A DNA stretch of 28,979 nucleotides, from the NCBI GenBank assembly GCA_036011305.1, contig DASCNA010000039.1, positions 1 through 28,979 of the forward strand, read 5' to 3'. Below, piece after piece: positions 24,423 to 28,979 of this stretch. This stretch comes from DASCNA01 sp036011305. GTDB taxonomy: Bacteria > Verrucomicrobiota > Lentisphaeria > Victivallales > GWF2-38-69. Made by a program: the position numbers and the translations under genes. A model generated the notes under the pieces. The model saw only the letters and a program-made list of their open reading frames with translations, searched no databases and was not told where the DNA came from. Numbering within the stretch: the first letter of the stretch is position 1; every line of letters starts with the position of its first letter.

Positions 24423-25628
24423 ATGAAACAAATTTGTTTAAGTGTCGCATTAGTTTTTGGTTTAATTTCTATGGCTTGTGCAGATCAGAGTCAGGTCTTT
24501 TCAAAAGAACCAATTTTTCCTCCTCAGGAGAAACATACCCATTCAAGCAGTATTATTGCTTTGCCAAATGGTGATTTGCTTGCCTGCTGGTTTTACGGTT
24601 CAGGTGAACGTCATGCCAACGATGTAATTGTTCAGGGAGCTAGGCTTGTTAATGGAAGTAAAACATGGAGTAAGCCTTTTGAAATGGCAGATACCCCGAA
24701 TGTTCCTGATTGTAACCCTGTTCTTTTTGAAAATAATGGAACAATATGGCTTTACTGGATTGCAGTAGAAAATAATGAATGGCATGATGCTATTTTGCAT
24801 TATGAAAAAGCTAATGTAAATGATATTAATCCTAACGGTTCTCCTAAGTGGAACACTCAAGGCATAATCACAATGGTGCCTGGAGATATTTTTTATGATA
24901 CAACAGTTGCAGGTTTTGACTGGCTGAAAGAAAATAAGGGATATGATCCAATTTGGGCTGATTACGCACCTCCATATTATAAGCTGGTTGAAGAAGCAGC
25001 AAAGGATCCTGTCAAACGCCAAAAGGGATGGCAGACCAGGATTCATCCTATAGTTTTACAGCATAGTAAAAAAGGAAGAATTTTACTTCCATTATATTCT
25101 GATGGTTTCAATATGTCCTTAGTTGCTATAAGTGATGATAATGGTAAGAGTTGGATGGCCAGTAAACCAATAGTCGGTTTAGGACCTATTCAACCTAGTA
25201 TTGTAGAAAAAAATGATGGAACTTTAGTTGCCTACTGTAGAGATAGCGGTTCTGGTCATCATGTTCAGATAAGTACTTCTACAGATTCTGGTGAAACATG
25301 GTCTGCTGCAGTATATTCTGATATTCCAAATCCAGGTTCCAGCCTTGAAGTTATTAAGCTTAATAATGGTGACTGGCTTATGGTATCAAATGATCTTAAA
25401 GACGGAAGGTATAGATTAACAGCTGCTTTATCAGAAAATCAGGGGAGTACATGGGATTATAAGCGAACAATTGCATATGCTCCAGAAGAAACAGGAAATT
25501 CTTATAGTTATCCTTCAGTTCTTCAGACCTCTGATGGTATGATTCATTTAACATATTCATGTGTAGAAAACGGTAAAGAAACAATTGAGTATGCATATTT
25601 TAATACTGATTGGCTGATGAATAAGTAA
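24423..25628 (+). CDS. Secreted BNR_2 beta-propeller hydrolase-like protein ('sialidase family')
   Basis: The 401-residue product has a signal peptide (cleavage expected after ACA at residue 20) and a six-bladed propeller. Asp-boxes are SDDNGKSW (237-244), STDSGETW (286-293) and a degenerate SENQGSTW (337-344). The N-terminus reads HSSSIIALPNGDLLACWFYG, typical of the BNR_2 (PF13088) group, and lacks the FRIP arginine motif that true sialidases have in this position. An insert of roughly 80 residues (about 120-205) interrupts the early blades. It is therefore likely a glycoside hydrolase or lyase acting in the periplasm or outside, but not safely a sialidase. GGGAG at 24414-24418 supports ATG 24423. 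Its neighbours suggest it releases the acidic sugar taken up by the ACS transporter. Confidence 0.8.
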   Translation: MKQICLSVALVFGLISMACADQSQVFSKEPIFPPQEKHTHSSSIIALPNGDLLACWFYGSGERHANDVIVQGARLVNGSKTWSKPFEMADTPNVPDCNPVLFENNGTIWLYWIAVENNEWHDAILHYEKANVNDINPNGSPKWNTQGIITMVPGDIFYDTTVAGFDWLKENKGYDPIWADYAPPYYKLVEEAAKDPVKRQKGWQTRIHPIVLQHSKKGRILLPLYSDGFNMSLVAISDDNGKSWMASKPIVGLGPIQPSIVEKNDGTLVAYCRDSGSGHHVQISTSTDSGETWSAAVYSDIPNPGSSLEVIKLNNGDWLMVSNDLKDGRYRLTAALSENQGSTWDYKRTIAYAPEETGNSYSYPSVLQTSDGMIHLTYSCVENGKETIEYAYFNTDWLMNK

Positions 25629-25638
25629 TAAACATAAA

Positions 25639-25690
25639 ATAAAGTGCTTTATGTGAAACGATCCAAATTTAAATATTTTGCACTTTATAT
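25639..25690 (+). terminator. Long-loop inverted repeat, possible terminator
   Basis: ATAAAGTGC (25639-25647) is perfectly complementary to GCACTTTAT (25680-25688), with a 32-base loop and an AT-rich tail. It occupies the gap between the BNR_2 gene and araC. It could be a terminator or a regulator binding region. Confidence 0.4.
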
Positions 25691-25698
25691 TTTAAATA

Positions 25699-26682
25699 AT
25701 GATGGTGAATTACGGTAGAGTTGGTGTTATTGTAATTAAGAAACTATTGTTATATAAAAATTTGTGTGTTATTATGCTATATTACAAAGTTCCTGATACT
25801 GGTGATCCGTCTTCGGTTAATCAGAATTTTTCAAGGCTGCAGGTTAATCTTTTATGCTGTCATTACTGGGTAATGGATGTATGGGAGCATAACAATTTAT
25901 CATTTCCATATTGGAGATTATACTGGAATAATAAAGCAGGGGCTAAGATTTCATTTCAGGGAGTGGAATACAAATTAATACCTGAAAAAATATATCTGAT
26001 CCCTCCTTATACTGCTTATTCTACACATTATGATCCTGATCGTAAAGCACCTGCGAACAGTGATTTTCTTTTAGGTGAATCCATTAATAGTTATATTATT
26101 AATAATAAGCGAGCTGATTTAAATGGTAAATTAAAACATTTCTTTGTCCATTTTTCTTTGGGGTTACCCTATGATGCTATTTTACCTCAAATTCTAGAAT
26201 TTAATATATCTTCTCATGTTCAATTAATCCTTGATAAATTAATTCCTGACTTGAATGAAGATTATTTAAGTTATGACCGTTATGTAAGTATGCTTATTTA
26301 TTCACTGATACTTGAATTATTAAACTTCATACCGAAAGAAAAATGTATGGTTCTTACTACAGAACCGAGAATTGAAAAAATAATTAAGCATATAGATAAT
26401 AATTTGGCTTCTGATTTATCAAACGTAAGACTTGCTAAAATAATACATATGTCAACTAACGCTTTTTCACGTCTGTTTTTAAACGAAGTAGGCAGATCTC
26501 CTCAGAAATATATCCTCAAACGCAGAATTGAAAAAGCATGTATTATTCTGCATTATTCTTCAGACAGTATTGATTCAATTGCACATAAAACCGGCTTTTG
26601 TGACAGATTCTATTTTAGCAGAATGTTTAAGAAAAAAATGAATGTTTCCCCTGTCGCTTATAGACACAGTTTTAAATTTTGA
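25699..26682 (+). CDS. AraC-family transcriptional regulator
   Basis: Up to 327 residues. The N-terminal part is a cupin-like sensor (YWRLYWNNKAGAKISFQGVEYKLIPEKIYLIPPYTAYSTHYD, about 75-115, broken here by single turns). The C-terminal about 100 residues hold two helix-turn-helix motifs: DLSNVRLAKIIHMSTNAFSRLF, and IDSIAHKTGFCDRFYFSRMF followed by MNVSPVAYR. The first 25 residues look unlike the family, and ATG 25774 (residue 26) may be the true start; neither start has a good ribosome binding site. It lies at the end of the aldolase-transporter-propeller cluster on the same strand and is likely its sugar-responsive activator. Confidence 0.85.
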   Translation: MMVNYGRVGVIVIKKLLLYKNLCVIMLYYKVPDTGDPSSVNQNFSRLQVNLLCCHYWVMDVWEHNNLSFPYWRLYWNNKAGAKISFQGVEYKLIPEKIYLIPPYTAYSTHYDPDRKAPANSDFLLGESINSYIINNKRADLNGKLKHFFVHFSLGLPYDAILPQILEFNISSHVQLILDKLIPDLNEDYLSYDRYVSMLIYSLILELLNFIPKEKCMVLTTEPRIEKIIKHIDNNLASDLSNVRLAKIIHMSTNAFSRLFLNEVGRSPQKYILKRRIEKACIILHYSSDSIDSIAHKTGFCDRFYFSRMFKKKMNVSPVAYRHSFKF

Positions 26683-26764
26683 ATCTTTGTTCTTAATATT
26701 ATTTATATAAAATCTTTAATGGTTATATATATATTGATATGTTTATAATGAAATGTCTCCCTCC

Positions 26765-26782
26765 GTTTTTAATCATAAAAAC
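26765..26782. terminator. AT-rich hairpin between convergent araC and emrA-like genes
   Basis: GTTTTTA (26765-26771) pairs with TAAAAAC (26776-26782) around a four-base loop. It lies in the middle of the 167-base gap between two converging genes, so it may end either transcript; the low-GC stem makes this tentative. Confidence 0.3.
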
Positions 26783-26849
26783 ATTTTACTTGCCATTAAT
26801 TACTTATGCTTACAGTGAAATAATGCTTTACGATATTTTCTTGATGACA

Positions 26850-27899
26850 TCAAATCTTTACCGTTGGCGTAACAGACATGCCTAATGCTAAAAAGTATTT
26901 CATTGGGTTTGGCATTTTGTTGAATACTATTTTTACAGGTACCCTCTGAACAACTTTAACAAAATTTCCAGTTGCGTTTTCAGGAGGAAGCAAGCTAAAT
27001 TCGGCCCCGGTTCCTGATTGTAAACTTTGTATATGACCTTTAAAAGTAATTCCGGGATATGCATCAATATAAATATTGACTGGTTGTCCAACTTTCATAT
27101 GTGTAAGTTGAGTTTCTTTGAAGTTTGCATTTATCCATTTATTATCTGATACCAAGGCAAGGATTGGTTTTCCCTGTGTGACGTAAGACCCTAAATTAAT
27201 TTTCTTTCTCGTTATATTTCCGTTTATTGGGGCGTAGATTTTTGTATAAGACAAGTTAAGTTTAGCCTGTTCAAGTTTTACTATTGCTTTTTTTAGATTT
27301 GATTTTGCGAGAAGTATAGCAGCACTCTTCATTTTTACTCCAGAAACTGTTGCCTCATAAATTGATATGCTGTGTTCAAATTTTTCCTGACTTATAGCCG
27401 AACCTGTCATAGTTCCAGCCATTAGTATTTGATTTCTATGCATATCTACTGCTGCTGTATTTTGAGCATCTACTGCGATCATATATTCAGCTTCAGCTGA
27501 TAAAAGTTTAGATTTTGTCACTTCTACCTGTGCCTTAGCTTGTTCAAGATTTAAATCAAACGGTTTAGGATCAATTTCGAGTAATAGCTGTCCAGCCTTA
27601 ACATGTTCGTTATTTGTGATGAAAATTTTCTTTACATTACCTGAAATTTGAGGACTTATGTAAACAGGTTGACCACCTATAAATGCATCGTCTGTAGAAA
27701 CATAATGAGAGAAATAGTAGTAGCAATATCCTCCGATTCCCATACCGACTACGGTGAATACCAGTAGTATAATTAACTTCAATTTAGTTAATCTTATTTT
27801 CCTGAACTTCATATGAGTGTTAATGCTATTTTTTGTTTCATCATCAGTTGTTTCTATATTATTTTCTTCTTTTTCTGTATTTGAAATTTTCTTTTTCAT
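26850..27899 (-). CDS. HlyD-family membrane fusion protein, EmrA-like
   Basis: The 349-residue protein has a charged cytoplasmic head of about 40 residues, one membrane helix (about 41-63), and the EmrA opening HYVSTDDAFIGGQPVYISPQISG. A coiled coil spans about 100-200, followed by the lipoyl return strand (KIYAPINGNITRKKINLGSYV). The C-terminal signature SGTGAEFSLLPPENATGNF plus VKVVQRVPVKI is diagnostic of the EmrA/FarA group, which pairs with 14-helix MFS pumps (EmrB) and TolC. Its start follows AGAGGT and lies 40 bases after the TPR gene. No EmrB is adjacent in the window. The 14-helix-like MFS at 7702 is on the other strand and far away, so its partner is probably beyond the right edge or elsewhere. 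Confidence 0.88.
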   Translation of the reverse strand: MKKKISNTEKEENNIETTDDETKNSINTHMKFRKIRLTKLKLIILLVFTVVGMGIGGYCYYYFSHYVSTDDAFIGGQPVYISPQISGNVKKIFITNNEHVKAGQLLLEIDPKPFDLNLEQAKAQVEVTKSKLLSAEAEYMIAVDAQNTAAVDMHRNQILMAGTMTGSAISQEKFEHSISIYEATVSGVKMKSAAILLAKSNLKKAIVKLEQAKLNLSYTKIYAPINGNITRKKINLGSYVTQGKPILALVSDNKWINANFKETQLTHMKVGQPVNIYIDAYPGITFKGHIQSLQSGTGAEFSLLPPENATGNFVKVVQRVPVKIVFNKMPNPMKYFLALGMSVTPTVKI

Positions 27900-27939
27900 A
27901 GTACTTACCTCTGTTAATTAGATGCCAGATTAATTATTT

Positions 27940-28905
27940 TTAAATTGAATTAAGTTCTCTATTTTTTAGGTGCATAAATCTAACTGTTTGTAGTTTTCCG
28001 TAATATGCGCTTTCAGATTTCGGATTTATTTCCAGCGCTCTATTGAAATAGTAAATTGCTTTATCAAAATCACCTTCTCTGAATTCTACTCTGCCTATAC
28101 CTGTTAAAGCTGCCGCTGATCTGCTATTTAGATTAAGTGCCTTTTGGAAGGTCTGAATAGCACTATGCTCATTTCCTGAGTTAAAATAGGAATAGCCAAG
28201 TCCAATTAATCCTATAACTGAATTCGGATCAGTTTCCAGATAATTCCTGAAAGCTTCAATAGCTTTGTATTTTTGTCTGGTAAGTAATAGGGTGAAACAT
28301 GATTTCAATTCAGAATTAATTTCTTTAGAATTTCTATAACTTATAATATTGTATGTGTCTATTCCCAGATTTGTGTTATCTAACTTAGAGTTTATTCCTC
28401 TGCTGAATATAGGACCCTGTATGAATTTGTTTGTGATATTTTCAGGCTTAAAAGATAGACCATAATGATATGCTTCATTAGCAAGTTTGGTTTTGCCAAG
28501 ATTATTATATGCCATTCCAAGTCCAAAATAAGCTGATGATGTCGGCATTATTTCTATAGATTTATCAAACAGAGTAACTGCTTTTTGAAATCTACCTATG
28601 GATATATTCATCCATCCCTGTTCCACAAAATACCACATATTCTTCGGGTATTGTTCCATCTTCTGGTTAAGTCTTTTAATAACATAATTTTGTATTTTAT
28701 TGAATTGAGTATATACACTTTGGTTGTTTAAATAACTTAACTGTCTATATGTTATATTATTTGGATAGGCATAATTATCCTGATGATAATTCAGATTTAT
28801 CTGATTTACTACTTCTCTGTTATTATCTATTTGGTATGCATAACATGTAAAGCTTAAGAATATCAAAAGTAATATAAGATATTTTGCTATATTCATTTTT
28901 TTCAT
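27940..28905 (-). CDS. Periplasmic or secreted tetratricopeptide-repeat protein
   Basis: The 321-residue protein has a signal peptide (about 1-23, ending CYA) and about five TPR units at residues 90-121, 123-155, 202-227, 230-261 and 264-297. The last two (SVIGLIGLGYSYFNSGNEHSA; AALTGIGRVEFREGDFDKAI) are the clearest. TPR arrays bind protein partners; in envelope operons they often assist assembly of transport or polysaccharide-export machinery. AGAGAGGA at 28914-28921 supports the ATG at 28905. It is the first gene visible of a - strand pair with the EmrA-like protein. It has no recognisable catalytic domain, so its exact role is unknown. Confidence 0.8.
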   Translation of the reverse strand: MKKMNIAKYLILLLIFLSFTCYAYQIDNNREVVNQINLNYHQDNYAYPNNITYRQLSYLNNQSVYTQFNKIQNYVIKRLNQKMEQYPKNMWYFVEQGWMNISIGRFQKAVTLFDKSIEIMPTSSAYFGLGMAYNNLGKTKLANEAYHYGLSFKPENITNKFIQGPIFSRGINSKLDNTNLGIDTYNIISYRNSKEINSELKSCFTLLLTRQKYKAIEAFRNYLETDPNSVIGLIGLGYSYFNSGNEHSAIQTFQKALNLNSRSAAALTGIGRVEFREGDFDKAIYYFNRALEINPKSESAYYGKLQTVRFMHLKNRELNSI

Positions 28906-28979
28906 CTTTTATATCCTCTCTGTTATTTATTTTCTTTATAATAAAATAAATCAGATATTAGATTTTGTAAAATATATAA

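Noticed and set aside
24600..25046. 148-codon frame antisense to the BNR_2 gene
   Set aside because: It is a shadow of a well-supported secreted protein, Cys/Ile-rich with no ribosome binding site.

Overview
The window is about 29 kb of AT-rich DNA. It looks like a chromosomal accessory region of a low-GC, Gram-negative, probably host-associated and at least facultatively anaerobic bacterium. Support for an outer membrane comes from two HlyD/EmrA-type membrane-fusion proteins and a FUSC-family exporter. A citrate-lyase-type enzyme points to fermentative metabolism. A GH20 hexosaminidase and a secreted BNR_2 (sialidase-like) protein suggest growth on host or plant glycans. I cannot place the genus. 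TGA works as a stop in this genome (the citDE-citF junction, lysR, araC). I see no tRNA, rRNA, CRISPR array, transposase or phage gene.

Region 1 (1-10440, + strand) is one long, tightly packed operon-like run. It holds the tail of a DMT-type permease, a fused citrate-lyase ACP/beta subunit (CitD-CitE), CitF, two ADP-ribosylglycohydrolase-family enzymes (the second with two extra C-terminal beta-rich domains), a sugar-porter MFS, a TetA/DHA2-like MFS, and two tandem proteins resembling the C-terminal domain of RarA/MgsA without its ATPase. A strong bidirectional terminator closes it. Neither of the last two modules belongs to any textbook citrate pathway, so this is the best candidate here for an undescribed catabolic system.

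Region 2 (10435-13235) is an arsenite-resistance pair, acr3-arsR on the - strand with overlapping genes and a clear promoter/operator, plus a divergent MFS exporter. Region 3 (13263-15353) is a cytoplasmic GH20 enzyme on the - strand and its upstream gap.

Region 4 (15304-21745) centres on a NodD-type LysR regulator. It is divergent from an overlooked 39-codon gene that has a near-perfect ribosome binding site and its own hairpin. Two ATC-N9-GAT LysR boxes lie between the two genes. Downstream of lysR are a GT39/ArnT-like membrane glycosyltransferase, an AaeA-like HlyD protein, a 40-codon single-TM gene and a FUSC exporter cut into two pieces by one in-frame TGA.

Region 5 (21919-26682, + strand) is a sugar-acid module: a DHDPS/NAL-family aldolase, an ACS-family MFS, a secreted BNR_2 propeller and an AraC regulator. 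The classical sialate genes nanE and nanK are absent, and the key residues suggest the substrate is an acidic sugar other than sialic acid. Region 6 (26850-28905, - strand) is a TPR protein followed by an EmrA-like fusion protein, without its EmrB partner in view.
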